Counted from the first letter of the stretch, positions 44,051 through 54,009 are shown. The stretch: DNA of 64,000 bases from Bifidobacterium bohemicum DSM 22767 (GCF_000741525.1 NZ_JGYP01000002.1:496001-560000); one strand, 5' to 3'. Program-made: numbers and translations. Notes: a model not told the origin generated them from the sequence alone.

Positions 44051-45682
44051 TCAGCGCTCCAAGTCAATGGCTTGGATGGCGGCCTGTTCAATGGGCAAGG
44101 CCTTACGGAACGTTGCAAAGTACTCCTCAAAACCGGTCACATCCGCAGGATCCGGGTTTTCGGTGGTGGACCGGGCTCCCGCGAAAACGCGTTCGTCCAA
44201 GTACTTATCGAGCGGAGTGTCGGCATGCTTGAGGTAGTCCGCAAGAACGGCCATGCCCCACGCGCCGCCCTCAGCCGCCGTGGACATCACCTTGATGGGC
44301 GTGTTGAACGCAGCCGCAAGAATCTTCTGAGCGACCTGCGGAGTGGCGAAAATACCCCCGTGCCCGACCAGCGAATCGATCTTCACACCCTCGTCATGCG
44401 TCATGACATCCATGCCGATCTTCACGGGGCAGAACGCGCCGAAGAGCTGTGCACGCATGAAGTTGGCCAGATTCATGTCGGCTTCGGGACCACGCGCGAA
44501 GACGGGACGACCTTCGTCGAGCCCGGCCAGGAACTCGCCGGAATAGAAGCAATAGTTGATCAGACCGCCGGCATCCGCGTCAGCCTCGGTGCCGATGGCC
44601 ATGCGGAAAAGAGTGCCATAAAGATCGGCCGTGTCCAACGGCTTGCCGACGGCCTTGGAGAACTCGCCGAACAGATTTACCCAGGCGTTGAGATCGGACG
44701 TGAAGTTGTTGGCGTGGCTCATACCGGCCGGGTCGCCAGCGGGAGTGGAAACCAAATCGACTTCGGGATGCAGCCGTTCCAGACGGTGGTCAAGCACGAC
44801 AGTCGCGAAGATCGAAGTGCCGGCCGAAACGTTGCCGGTACGCACACGCACCGAATTCGTGGCCACCATGCCCGTGCCTGCGTCACCCTCCGGAGCAGCC
44901 AAAGGAATGCCGGGGTTGAGTACACCTGTCGGGTCAATGAGTTTGGCGCCCTCGGCGGTGAGCGTGCCCGCTTCGGCTCCGGCCACCAACGGCTCCGGCA
45001 GCAAATCCGCAATCCGCCACGGCTGCTCGGCCACTTCCGGCAAACCTGCGAATTGGGCGAGTATGCCCTGATCCCAGCTATGAGTGGCCGGATCAATGGG
45101 GAACATGCCCGAAGCGTCACCTACGCCGATAACCTTACGTCCGGTCATATGCCAGTGGACGTACCCGGAGAGCGTAGTGAAAAACGCCAGCTGAGGCACA
45201 TGAGCCTCATGGTTAAGTATGCATTGGTAAAGGTGCGCGATTGACCAACGCTCGGGAATATTGTACTGGAACAGTTCGGAGAGTCTCTCGTGAGCTTCGT
45301 GCGTATTCGAATTGCGCCAAGTGCGGAACGGCACAAGTAGATTGTCGTCCTTATCGAAGGCAAGATAGCCGTGCATCATTGCGGAAAAGCCGATAGCACC
45401 AGTCGTCGTCAACCGTTCACCATACCGTGCCTTGACATCGGCGGCCAACGCCGCATAAGCACTTTGCAGACCCGACCACACCTCGTCGAGAGAGTAGGTC
45501 CAAAGTCCGTTTTCAAGATGGTTTTCCCACCCATGATCACCTGAGGCAAGCGTGGCATATTCGTCGTCGATCAGCACGGCTTTGATCCGCGTAGACCCGA
45601 ACTCAATACCGAGCGAGGTCCTTCCTTTGCGAATTTTCTCGGCCGCCGCCCCGACGTCTCCTTCGGAGTTTTGCATCGTCAT
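44051..45682 (-). CDS. araB: FGGY-family carbohydrate kinase, probable ribulokinase
   Basis: 543 residues, first gene of the araB-araA pair. N-terminal ATPase segment LGIEFGSTRIKAVLIDDEY, the kinase loop FSAMMHGYLAFDKDDNLLVPFRTWRN, the substrate segment GVGDASGMFPIDP, and the C-terminal ATP-site AAEGGAWGMAVLADYL. Product placement: kinase of L-ribulose. It is more like the actinobacterial AraB type than xylulokinase, but specificity rests on the neighbouring araA. Start at 45682 has AAAGGAG about 11 bases upstream; ATG 45676 is possible. Confidence 0.88.
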   Translation of the reverse strand: MTMQNSEGDVGAAAEKIRKGRTSLGIEFGSTRIKAVLIDDEYATLASGDHGWENHLENGLWTYSLDEVWSGLQSAYAALAADVKARYGERLTTTGAIGFSAMMHGYLAFDKDDNLLVPFRTWRNSNTHEAHERLSELFQYNIPERWSIAHLYQCILNHEAHVPQLAFFTTLSGYVHWHMTGRKVIGVGDASGMFPIDPATHSWDQGILAQFAGLPEVAEQPWRIADLLPEPLVAGAEAGTLTAEGAKLIDPTGVLNPGIPLAAPEGDAGTGMVATNSVRVRTGNVSAGTSIFATVVLDHRLERLHPEVDLVSTPAGDPAGMSHANNFTSDLNAWVNLFGEFSKAVGKPLDTADLYGTLFRMAIGTEADADAGGLINYCFYSGEFLAGLDEGRPVFARGPEADMNLANFMRAQLFGAFCPVKIGMDVMTHDEGVKIDSLVGHGGIFATPQVAQKILAAAFNTPIKVMSTAAEGGAWGMAVLADYLKHADTPLDKYLDERVFAGARSTTENPDPADVTGFEEYFATFRKALPIEQAAIQAIDLER

Positions 45683-45793
45683 CGTCTCTGAAGCTCCTTT
45701 ACCCCCTGACCCAGCACCCGTTGCGACAGAACACTACAAGTCATAGGCCCAGCAGAATATGAGCATCATCTGCCACGACCGCACCACAACTGA

Positions 45794-45807
45794 TGTGAGC
45801 GCTAACA
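45794..45807. promoter_or_regulatory. LacI-type operator upstream of araB
   Basis: TGTGAGCGCTAACA is close to the palindrome TGTTAGCGCTAACA bound by LacI-family regulators of sugar operons in bifidobacteria and other Gram-positives. It sits 112 bases before the araB start. The nearby lacI gene is broken, so another regulator may use it. Confidence 0.6.
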
Positions 45808-45923
45808 ATTACCAGTTTATATTCTACCCTTAACGATGATCATTTCTCAAGTCGAGTGTGTTGTGAGTTGCGCCGATGCAGGACACTTGAGCCGACCGTT
45901 CCCGCCCCTGGGACATGCATCCA

Positions 45924-46090
45924 TGCCGAAAAGTGGTCATTCGCAAACCCCAAATGAACCCTTTTCGGCACAATCAACCACTTATGCCGAAAAATGTTCA
46001 TCTGGAAACGCTAAATGAACCCTTTTCGGCACAACAAACCGATTCTGCCGAAAATCGGCCATTTGGACGGTCACAATGAGCGATTTCGCA
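45924..46090. repeat. Three-unit 61-bp tandem repeat with inverted arms
   Basis: TGCCGAAAA starts at 45924, 45985 and 46046, exactly 61 apart. TTTTCGGCA lies at 45962-45970 and 46023-46031, and a degraded ATTTCGCA at 46083-46090. Each unit is therefore an arm, about 29 bases (with AAATGAACCC in units 1 and 2), and the complementary arm, followed by 14 bases to the next unit. Hairpins can form within a unit or between neighbouring units. The same core and period occur at 13060/13121. Units 1 and 2 are close copies; unit 3 has diverged. Confidence 0.8.
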
Positions 46091-46121
46091 CAAGTAGGAA
46101 CATAAGGAAGGATATGACCGG

Positions 46122-46934
46122 TCAGCAATTCCGATTCCGGACCTGCCGGACGGCCGCGACGGCGGCACGGACGGTCGGCGGATCAGTGCGCTCGACCACA
46201 GCCTCGGCACCGCCGCCACCTGGACCGCCGGCAGAATGGGTGACGACCTTAGCCGACAGATGCACGGCATCCACTCCGGCCTCGACCAGGAACGGTAAAG
46301 CGGAAGGCGTCGCCCCGCCCCCCGCCATGATCTGGATACGCCCGGCGGACCAACCCACCAGCCTCCGCAGCTCATCGCACCCCTCGGACGCGCTCGGCGC
46401 CCCTCCGGACGTCAACACACGCGTATAACCCAATGATATCAAGGTCTCCAAAGACTCACGGCGATCCGACACCACATCGAAGGCGCGATGGAACGTCACA
46501 TCGACACCCCTGCCCAACCGTTCAGCCTGAGCATGAGCCTCGTCGATAAGATCTCGAGCGAACGGCACGTCGATCTCGCCTTCTTCATCGACTCCGCCCA
46601 CGACCACACCGCTGGCACCGGCTGCGAGCGCCGGACCGATTTCGGCAAGCTGCACGCGTTTCTCTTCATCGCTGAAGACGAAATCACCGGCGCGAGGGCG
46701 AATCAACACTTGTACACCGAGCGGCACGCCTGCCTGCGCACAGCATCCGATCAGCCCGGCACCAGGAGTTATGCCGCCGGTGGCACCCAGGGCCGCGCAC
46801 AATTCGACACGATCGGCGCCGGCCTCGGCGGCGATACGTGCACCGTCGAGGTCCTGAACCGCAATCTCCAACGCAGGACGGTGCATGAATGCGCCATCAT
46901 CCATTGCCGGCGTTCCGCTGCCTTCAGGTGTCAT
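46122..46934 (-). CDS. cutC: CutC-family protein
   Basis: 270 residues from ATG 46934 with AAGGAG. It is a TIM-barrel protein named for copper homeostasis, although that role is doubted in several bacteria. Seen: LEIAVQDLDGARIAAEAGADRVELCAALG, GVPLGVQVLIRPRAGDFVFSD, VTFHRAFDVV, RVLTSGGAPSASEG and IMAGGGATPSALP. The signatures HRAFD and LTSGG are intact. The C-terminus has a Gly-rich stretch. It is a single gene upstream of the 61-bp array. Confidence 0.9.
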   Translation of the reverse strand: MTPEGSGTPAMDDGAFMHRPALEIAVQDLDGARIAAEAGADRVELCAALGATGGITPGAGLIGCCAQAGVPLGVQVLIRPRAGDFVFSDEEKRVQLAEIGPALAAGASGVVVGGVDEEGEIDVPFARDLIDEAHAQAERLGRGVDVTFHRAFDVVSDRRESLETLISLGYTRVLTSGGAPSASEGCDELRRLVGWSAGRIQIMAGGGATPSALPFLVEAGVDAVHLSAKVVTHSAGGPGGGGAEAVVERTDPPTVRAAVAAVRQVRNRNC

Positions 46935-47154
46935 TATTCACTCCTTGACTCGTCGCATACCCTCTACCATATCGCACACGAGACCCCGAAGGATACGATC
47001 TCACCCCGACCGAAGAATCAATAGCCGATCCAAGGAAGACGTAAGAACCCGTTCGGAGCCAGTTGGTGAACGCCTGCCAAAAGCCCGGTCATTCGCCAGG
47101 GTTGTCGATTTTCGTTGGCGGGAAGGCACTTGTAACGGGCAACAGACTATTGGA

Positions 47155-48369
47155 TTATTGCAGCTCCACGACAACACCGTTGGAACTGACCGGAAGATGA
47201 AGGACACGCCAATGACCGCCCGTAAGTTCTTCGGCGGCCACGGCGTCGATCCGCTGCGCTGATTCGCCGGAATCATCATAGTGCAGCACCAGCACGCAGG
47301 GACCGGCACCGGAAACGGCGGCCGCGAAACCCTGCGCGCGCAGCTTGTCAATCAAAGCGGCGGACTCCGGCATCAAGGCGGCACGGTAAGCCTGATGGAG
47401 CCGATCCTCCGTGGCCGCGAACAGCAGCTGGTTGGAACGCTTCGCCAGAGCTTCGCTTGAAGACGAAGTAGGAACATTACCCGACCATGCAACAGTGTTC
47501 GGATTCATCGCGGCAGGCAGCAGAGTTGCACGCGAAACGTTGAAAACAGCGTCTTTATGGGCGATTTTCTTAGGTATCGCTTGACGTGCACTTTCGGTGG
47601 AGAGCTCAAAATCAGGAATGAAAATCGTGACGGCAATTGCCGAATCCACCTCGTAACTGACTGAGTGGAATCCGCTCTGCATAGGCTCGGCTCCGTCAAT
47701 CGCCACGGAGCCAACGCCCTCGGCCGTTTCGAAGTCCCATGAGACCGTAAGTCCACCGTATACCGCTGGTGCCACATTGTCCGGGTGTCCCTCAATCGTA
47801 GCCGCAAGGTCAAAAATCGCGTTGCGGTTCAGGTCGGCACTGCCCTGTGCAAACGCCGCCGCAGCCGCGATACCCGCGACGATCGCCTCGGCCGAAGACC
47901 CCATGCCACGGGCCTGCGGAATGGCGTTCCATGCTTCCAGAGTGAAACCAAAACGCCTCAAGCCGAAGGTCCGGCAGGCACGGCGGAAGGTCGATACCAC
48001 CAGATGCGTCTCATCGCGCGGCAGAGTCCGCTCGCCTTCACCGTGAATGATGACATGCGCGGAGGTATCGGCTGAACCGTGGGCATTGCCGAAACCGAAA
48101 TCGACAGAACCGGCACCCTCGCCAGAGCCGAGAGCGCCCCGCGTCGCGCCATCTGACCCGCTCCGGGCGATTCCTGTGCCGTTTGCGTCCGCCGCTACGC
48201 CGGTATCTGCCGCGACGGCACTGGCGGCGGATCCATCCGTCACCGTGAACGTAAGCTCATCATGATAGTCGAGAGCCAATCCCACCGTGTCGAAACCGGA
48301 ACCAAGATTCGCACTCGTGGCCGGTACATGAACCTTGACCTGTCGTACTTTTGGCGCCATTCCGACCAT
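47155..48369 (-). CDS. thrB: Homoserine kinase with low-complexity insertion
   Basis: GHMP-family kinase making O-phosphohomoserine for threonine. ATG 48369 follows AGGGGGG. It has 404 residues, long for the family (about 310). An Ala/Gly/Ser/Thr-rich insertion (about residues 40-95, including GALGSGEGAGSVDFGFGNAH) accounts for the excess. Seen: VHVPATSANLGSGFDTVGLA, the phosphate loop QARGMGSSAEAIVAG, EGHPDNVAPAVYGGL and AAVSGAGPCVLVLHYD. It is last in the argS-lysA-hom-thrB series. Confidence 0.92.
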   Translation of the reverse strand: MVGMAPKVRQVKVHVPATSANLGSGFDTVGLALDYHDELTFTVTDGSAASAVAADTGVAADANGTGIARSGSDGATRGALGSGEGAGSVDFGFGNAHGSADTSAHVIIHGEGERTLPRDETHLVVSTFRRACRTFGLRRFGFTLEAWNAIPQARGMGSSAEAIVAGIAAAAAFAQGSADLNRNAIFDLAATIEGHPDNVAPAVYGGLTVSWDFETAEGVGSVAIDGAEPMQSGFHSVSYEVDSAIAVTIFIPDFELSTESARQAIPKKIAHKDAVFNVSRATLLPAAMNPNTVAWSGNVPTSSSSEALAKRSNQLLFAATEDRLHQAYRAALMPESAALIDKLRAQGFAAAVSGAGPCVLVLHYDDSGESAQRIDAVAAEELTGGHWRVLHLPVSSNGVVVELQ

Positions 48370-48546
48370 TGCAACCCCCCTGCCTTCAACACCGCTTTGC
48401 CCGAATCGTCCACCAACCTCGTTTCGTAGGCACTCTATCCCATATCACCAAGACCATGCTTTCACCGAAACCCCGGAATTCCGACACGTCCAGAAAACAC
48501 ACATCATGCTTGGAACAGAAAGCGCCTACCAAACGAGATGGTGCCT

Positions 48547-49963
48547 TTATCGCTCCATCACCCGCAAAATCGACGGCTCGCCAATCACGAAGCTGAATTT
48601 GCACACATCTTCGACCGTTTGGCGCAAAGTGATTTCGTCGCAGGGATGCGTCACCACGCGCAACGTCTGCAACTCGCCTGAATAGCCAGGGTCGTGCGGG
48701 GTCGGCTTCAAATCCTGATTCACGCCATTGATGGAAATGCCGTGGTCACCGAACGTCTTGGAAATCGCGGCGAGTATGCCCGGGCGGTCGCAGATGCAGA
48801 ATCGCACCGCGAACGGAGCACGCGATGCACTCAACGGAGCCATCGGCAGATCGTTGTATATCAACACCTGCGGGCCAGCGGTACCCTGCACCCGGTGCTG
48901 CGCCACGGTGACGATATCGCCCACAACGGCCGAGGCCGTGGCAGCCCCACCCGCGCCGCGTCCGTAGAACATGAGGTCATCGGCGGCTTCGGCGTGCACG
49001 AATGCCGCGTTGAAACTGCCGTGCACGCTCGCCAACGGATGTTCGGCATCGATCAGAGCCGGGTAGACCCGCGCAGAGACGCCGTTTTCATCGTTTTCAG
49101 CGACGGCGAGCAACTTGACGACCTTGCCTTCGGCAGTGGCCGCGGCAATGTCATCTGCCGTGATTTTCGTAATACCCTCCATGCTTACATCGTCAACGCT
49201 CACCGGGGCATGGAAAGCGAGCGAGGCTACGATGGCCGCCTTGTTGGCCGCGTCCTCCCCTTCGATGTCACCGGTCGGGTCGGCCTCCGCGTATCCTTTG
49301 GCCTGTGCATCCTTCAACGCCACGTCGAAGTCGAGCCCCTTGGTGGTCATCTCGTCGAGAATATAATTTGTAGTACCGTTGAGAATGCCTAGAACGCTGG
49401 TGACCCTGTCGCCGGTCAAGGACTCGCGCAACGGGCGTATCAGCGGAATCGCACCGCCCACGGCCGCCTCGAAATAGAGATCGACGTTCTTTTCCGCGGC
49501 TTTCCGGTACAGTTCCGGGCCATGTTTGGCCAGTAGCGCCTTATTCGCCGTGACGACGGACGCACCGCAATCAAGCGCCTTCAGTACTAAAGCGCACGCG
49601 GGCTCCAGTCCGCCTATCAATTCGACCACGATGTCGCTGTTCGTCGCCACTTTCTCGGTGTCCGTGGTCAAAAGGGTCTTGTCCACCCAAGGCGCACTGG
49701 ACGGCTTCAGGATGCAGGCAGGCGATGCCGGAAAGCATGATCGGACGGCCGATACGCTGCGCAAGCTCCTCCTGCTGCTCGACCAGGAGCCGCGCCGTTT
49801 GCGAACCGACGGTGCCGACCCCAAGCAGACCGACGCGAATCACACGGTCATCCGACGATAAGCCGGCCATCGTGCCGAACTTTCCGGATTCGTTAACGCC
49901 ACCCGCCATACGTTGCGCGGAATCAACCGCCTTCCCAGCCATCGGTGATTGTTGATCTGCCAT
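48547..49963 (-). pseudogene. hom: Homoserine dehydrogenase interrupted by a frameshift
   Basis: Converts aspartate semialdehyde to homoserine, before thrB. The N-terminal frame (49963 onward) gives the NAD(P)-binding VIRVGLLGVGTVGSQTARLL and runs to about 49700. The rest continues in another frame: NSDIVVELIGGLEPA, the catalytic-region SVLGILNGTTNYILDEM, EADPTGDIEGEDAANKAAIV, and the ACT domain VRFCICDRPGILAAISKTFGDHG. Removing one base in GTCCAG (coding strand) at about 49699-49702 would restore PEAVSAPWVDKTLL and one open frame of about 470 residues. This is either a real mutation or a sequencing error; the rest of the gene looks well preserved, which favours a recent event or error. Confidence 0.85.
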
Positions 49964-50048
49964 AGTGTCCCCGCTCGTTCTTTGGACATCGCCTGCCGCG
50001 TGCCACCGGTGATTACATCCTAGAGAACGAATCCGACACCAGAGGCGG

Positions 50049-51761
50049 TCAACTCACATCAAGGTCAAGCAAGTCGTCGATGGTCTGGCGACGGAGCATC
50101 AGGTGCGCACCCTCGCCGCTTACCGCAACGACGGCAGGAATGAGAGCCTGGTTGTAGTTGCTGGCCATGGTGCGACCATAAGCGCCGGTGACGGGGACCG
50201 CCAGGATATCGCCACGTCGCACATCAGCGGGCAGCTGGCATTCACGGACGAGAATGTCGCCCGATTCGCAATGCATCCCCACCACGCGGGCCAGCACGGT
50301 TTGTTCCTCCGACTCATTGCCAACCGCGCCCGGACTTGATTCCGTACCAGATTGCGCGCCGACAGGCACGCGCCCCCCCAATTTCGAACGCCCGGCCACC
50401 ACCGCCGTGTAATCCGCACCGTACAGCGCAGGGCGTATGTTGTCGCTCATGCCGCCATCGACCGAAACATAGGTCCGTTCCGCGATATCGCGCCCTGCTG
50501 CGTCCTTTGTGCCGGCGGGCAACGCGACGCGTTTGACGGTGCCGACGCGATACAGCGTGACTCCCGAGGGGGCCATGATCCATCGCCCCGGCTCGAAGGA
50601 AATCACCGGCGCAGGCATGCCCAAAGCCTTGTTGATGGCTGACACCGCAGCTGCCAGACGCCCAAGCTCGACCTCGATATCCATGGAATCCTCCGCGTCG
50701 GTGTATGCCACGGAATAGCCACCGCCCAAGTCGACCTCGGGCAGCGTGTAGGCGTCGGTGGCGTAGAAGGTCTTGCGAAGGAACATCATGCGTCGCGCCG
50801 CCTCGATGAAGGCATTGGCATCGTGGATTTGCGAGCCGATATGCGAATGGATTCCCACCAGTTCGAGGTCGCCCTGACGCGAATAGATGTCTTTTAACAC
50901 CGCGATCGCCGGGCCGTTCGCCACCGCTTCCATCGCCTTGGCCAGAGCCCGGTCGGTGTCGGAAATCTCCGCGCCGGACAAGTCATAGGGGTATTTGACG
51001 GAGTGGTCAAGCTCCGCTCCGTACCCGGCATGACGCGCTGAACGTTCACTTGCGTCGGGACCGTAGCTACCTTCTGCATTAATGACAGCGGTTTGGAGAT
51101 GCGCGTTCGCGATCGCGGGACTTACTTCGGCGCTCGCCCCTGCGACCGAACCAATCGCATCGAGAATCGCGAGAACCTCCGGACCGACGCCCGCCGGCAA
51201 CAGCGGCACACCGAATTTCTGATCCTCGTGGGCCGTTGAGATGTATTCATGACCGCCGGCATGGATGCCGGAAGTGACACGCAGCATGACGCGAGCCGTC
51301 CTGCCCAGTCGGTGCGCAATGGCGGCTATACGGGCTGGCTCGTCGGGCGAATCCACCACGATCTTGGCAAATCCCTCTCGAATCGCCAGCTCGATCTCCT
51401 CGTCGGATTTGTTGTTGCCATGCAGCACCAACCGCCGCCCCGGCACCCCGGCCGCGAGCGCAATGCGCATCTCCCCCATCGAGCAGGTGTCGACGAACAG
51501 GCCCTCTTCGGTGACGATGCGCGCCACCTCCTTGGAAAGGAACGCCTTGCCCGCGAAGCTCACATGGGTGGTGCCCGTGGTGAACGCGTCAGCGGCCGCC
51601 TTCACGAACCGACGGGCACGAAGGCGCACTTCATCGGTGTCGACAAGGTAGAGCGGCGAGCCGAACTCGCTGAGCAGACTGGCCGCGCTACGCCCGTGGA
51701 ATGTCAGTTCGCCGGCCTCGTTGAACGCCGTCGCCTCCGGCCAGATCCCAGTGATGCCCAT
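50049..51761 (-). CDS. lysA: Diaminopimelate decarboxylase with insertion
   Basis: Makes lysine from meso-diaminopimelate; PLP enzyme. ATG 51761 (MGITGIWPEATAF), 570 residues, longer than the usual 420-450. Seen: SPLYLVDTDEVRLRARRF, the PLP Lys in HVSFAGKAFLSKEV, LHGNNKSDEEI, VGIHSHIGSQIHD, PEVDLGGGYSVAY, SFEPGRWIMAPSG, and the active-site Cys in VGMHCESGDILV. An extra stretch of about 80 residues (about 215-300, with SYGPDASERSARHAGYG) lies in the barrel. Between argS and hom, on the same strand. Confidence 0.94.
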   Translation of the reverse strand: MGITGIWPEATAFNEAGELTFHGRSAASLLSEFGSPLYLVDTDEVRLRARRFVKAAADAFTTGTTHVSFAGKAFLSKEVARIVTEEGLFVDTCSMGEMRIALAAGVPGRRLVLHGNNKSDEEIELAIREGFAKIVVDSPDEPARIAAIAHRLGRTARVMLRVTSGIHAGGHEYISTAHEDQKFGVPLLPAGVGPEVLAILDAIGSVAGASAEVSPAIANAHLQTAVINAEGSYGPDASERSARHAGYGAELDHSVKYPYDLSGAEISDTDRALAKAMEAVANGPAIAVLKDIYSRQGDLELVGIHSHIGSQIHDANAFIEAARRMMFLRKTFYATDAYTLPEVDLGGGYSVAYTDAEDSMDIEVELGRLAAAVSAINKALGMPAPVISFEPGRWIMAPSGVTLYRVGTVKRVALPAGTKDAAGRDIAERTYVSVDGGMSDNIRPALYGADYTAVVAGRSKLGGRVPVGAQSGTESSPGAVGNESEEQTVLARVVGMHCESGDILVRECQLPADVRRGDILAVPVTGAYGRTMASNYNQALIPAVVAVSGEGAHLMLRRQTIDDLLDLDVS

Positions 51762-52047
51762 AATCCACCCCTTTATATCGCCATATTCTATATCGCCGTG
51801 TTCGCTTTGCGGCATTGTTGCTCCGCCACATCCAACGATAGCGAATCGGCGCCAAAAACCCAAGAACCTTCTCAGATGGGCGATTGGACTCCCGCAAACA
51901 ACGATGCACGACAAACATGATGTATCTCAATCCGACGTCGAGGCGTTCGGCCATCACATACCCGCATGGCGACGTTATCCGCCGCATACGCGAATCGGCC
52001 ACACCGTCCCACAACGGAGAGCCTGGCCGATTTGTCGCCGGAATGAA

Positions 52048-54009
52048 TCACATCTTGTCGGGCGCGGTGACGCCGAGCATCGCCAGGCCGGTGGCAATCA
52101 CACGTTGCACGGCGTCGTTAAGTTCAAGACGTGCCGCCGCGCGGGCGGGCTCGGGGCACTTGGCGACGCGTTCCTCGTCGGTCATCTCACGTTCGTCGAG
52201 ACCGGTCAGCTCCATCGGCACCACGCGCTCGACGTTGTACCACTTGTGGTACGTACCGGCCAAAGTCTCCAGATAGTGGGCTATCTTGTGAGGCGCACGC
52301 AGATCACCGGCTTCGGAGACCACGGACGGCCACTGGGCCAAAGCGCCCAGAACCTCACCGTCGGCGGCGGTGTCGAGCAACGACAGATCGGCCATGGCCG
52401 CGACCGCCTCTTGCAACTTCCCTTGCGGCGAATCCGGGCCGTACGCTCCCGAATTCCCCAGCACCTTGCCGATGTTGGAGATGGCGTTCCGGTCCACATT
52501 GCGACTGCGGGCGTATGCATACTGCACGTAGTACACCGGGTTTTCGTTGGTGTGCGAGGCGAGCAGGCCCAAATCGATGTCCACGCTCGTGTTGTAGTCG
52601 GTGCGGGCCAGCGAGTAACGCGCCGCATCCACACCCACGGCCTCCACCAGGTCGTCGATGGTGACGATGTTGCCGGCGCGCTTCGACATGCGCACAGCCT
52701 CGCCGTCCTTCATCACGTTGACCATCTGGCCGATGAGAATCTGCATGTTCTCGCCCGGGGTATCGCCGAAGGCGGCGCACATGGCCATCATGCGGCCGAT
52801 GTAGCCGTGATGGTCCGCGCCGAGCATGTAGATCGCGACATCCGCAGGGTCGACGGCCCGATGACGCTTATCGTCGTAATATGCGATATCGGCGGCGAAG
52901 TAGGCATATTCACCGTTGGATTTGATGATGACACGGTCCTTGTCGTCACCGTGGTTCGTGGAGGCGAACCAGGTGGCACCGTCCTTCTCGTAGATGTCGC
53001 CACCCTCACGCAATTTGGCGATGGCCCGCTCCACGGCGCCGTCCTCATACAGGCTGTTCTCGTGGAACCACACGTCGAAATTGACACGGAACTGCCTCAT
53101 CGAGCGCTGGATCTCCGCGAACATCATCGGCACCGCGCGCTTGCGGAACTCCTCGCGTTGCGGCGAGTCACCCTCGCCGAGCGCGTTGCCGTCCTTGTCA
53201 AGCCCGGCGTCGACCCGAGGCAGGGAAAGCACGTCCACCCCGTCGGCCGAAGCCTGGGCGATGACACGATCGGCGATTTCGTTGATGTACGCGCCCTTGT
53301 ATCCATCGCTAGGCGCTTCCTCACCGTGGGCGGCCGCCACCAGCGACTTGGCGAAGCGGTTGATCTGCTCGCCGTGGTCGTTGAAATAATACTCCTTGAC
53401 GACCTTCGCGCCGTTGGCCTCAAGCACGCGGGCCATCGAGTCGCCGGTCGCCGCCCAACGCACGCCGCCGATATGGATCGGACCGGTGGGGTTGGCCGAG
53501 ACGAACTCAAGATTGAGTGTCTTGCCGCCCAAATGATCGTTGAGACCGAAGTTCGTCGCCGCGATCGTTTTGGACGCGGCGCTGGATTCGTCGGAATCTT
53601 TCGACCCGTCGGAATCGTCCTTGCTGCCCCAGTCCGGAATACCTTCGTCCACAGCCGGAATCTCAACGCCGGCATCCAGAATCTGCGAGACGACCGCAGC
53701 TGCCGAAGCTGAGTCAAGCGTGATGTTGATGAATCCGGGCCCAGCCACCTCCACGGCGGCGATTCCCGCGGCCTCGCGCAGCTTGGCGGCAAACGCATCG
53801 GCCAGGTCCCGCGGCTTCATGCCGGCCTTCTTTGCCAGCTGCATGGCCACATTTGACGCCCAGTCGCCGTGCACACGATCCTTGGGGCGCATGACGGCCA
53901 GTTTGTCTACCGACGGAATCAAATCGTCAGTCAGCTGGCCGGCCGCACCGGAGACGACCAGGTCATGCGCAATATCGGAAATAAGTTCACTCAACGCTTC
54001 AGGATTCAT
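52048..54009 (-). CDS. argS: Arginyl-tRNA synthetase
   Basis: Class I synthetase; 653 residues from ATG 54009 (MNPEALSELISDIA). The N-terminal tRNA D-loop-contacting domain is followed by the HIGH-type ANPTGPIHIGGVRWA, the KMSKS-type AVRMSKRAGNIV, and a C-terminal anticodon-binding domain ending in APHKIAHYLETLAGTYHKWYN. Between the N-terminal domain and the catalytic core lies an acidic Ser/Asp-rich insertion (about 140-160, DDSDGSKDSDESSAASK). It is the first gene of the argS-lysA-hom-thrB group and lies 300 bases from a divergent-side tRNA-Arg gene. Confidence 0.95.
   Translation of the reverse strand: MNPEALSELISDIAHDLVVSGAAGQLTDDLIPSVDKLAVMRPKDRVHGDWASNVAMQLAKKAGMKPRDLADAFAAKLREAAGIAAVEVAGPGFINITLDSASAAAVVSQILDAGVEIPAVDEGIPDWGSKDDSDGSKDSDESSAASKTIAATNFGLNDHLGGKTLNLEFVSANPTGPIHIGGVRWAATGDSMARVLEANGAKVVKEYYFNDHGEQINRFAKSLVAAAHGEEAPSDGYKGAYINEIADRVIAQASADGVDVLSLPRVDAGLDKDGNALGEGDSPQREEFRKRAVPMMFAEIQRSMRQFRVNFDVWFHENSLYEDGAVERAIAKLREGGDIYEKDGATWFASTNHGDDKDRVIIKSNGEYAYFAADIAYYDDKRHRAVDPADVAIYMLGADHHGYIGRMMAMCAAFGDTPGENMQILIGQMVNVMKDGEAVRMSKRAGNIVTIDDLVEAVGVDAARYSLARTDYNTSVDIDLGLLASHTNENPVYYVQYAYARSRNVDRNAISNIGKVLGNSGAYGPDSPQGKLQEAVAAMADLSLLDTAADGEVLGALAQWPSVVSEAGDLRAPHKIAHYLETLAGTYHKWYNVERVVPMELTGLDEREMTDEERVAKCPEPARAAARLELNDAVQRVIATGLAMLGVTAPDKM

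Larger units (their letters stand above)
45683..46121. other. Intergenic region between cutC and araB
   Basis: It contains the araB promoter with a LacI-type operator (45794-45807) and the three-unit 61-bp array (45924-46090). Both are listed separately. No gene is seen. Confidence 0.6.

Noticed and set aside
45924..46090. CRISPR array
   Set aside because: Only three units, internally palindromic, with degenerate rather than constant repeats and no cas genes in the window.
51721..53712. Long plus-strand open frame across lysA and argS
   Set aside because: It is the reverse shadow of argS, which has complete synthetase motifs; the product is His/Arg/Gly-rich without domains. Similar long shadows at 5264-6712, 13204-14637 and 16929-18065 were rejected for the same reason.
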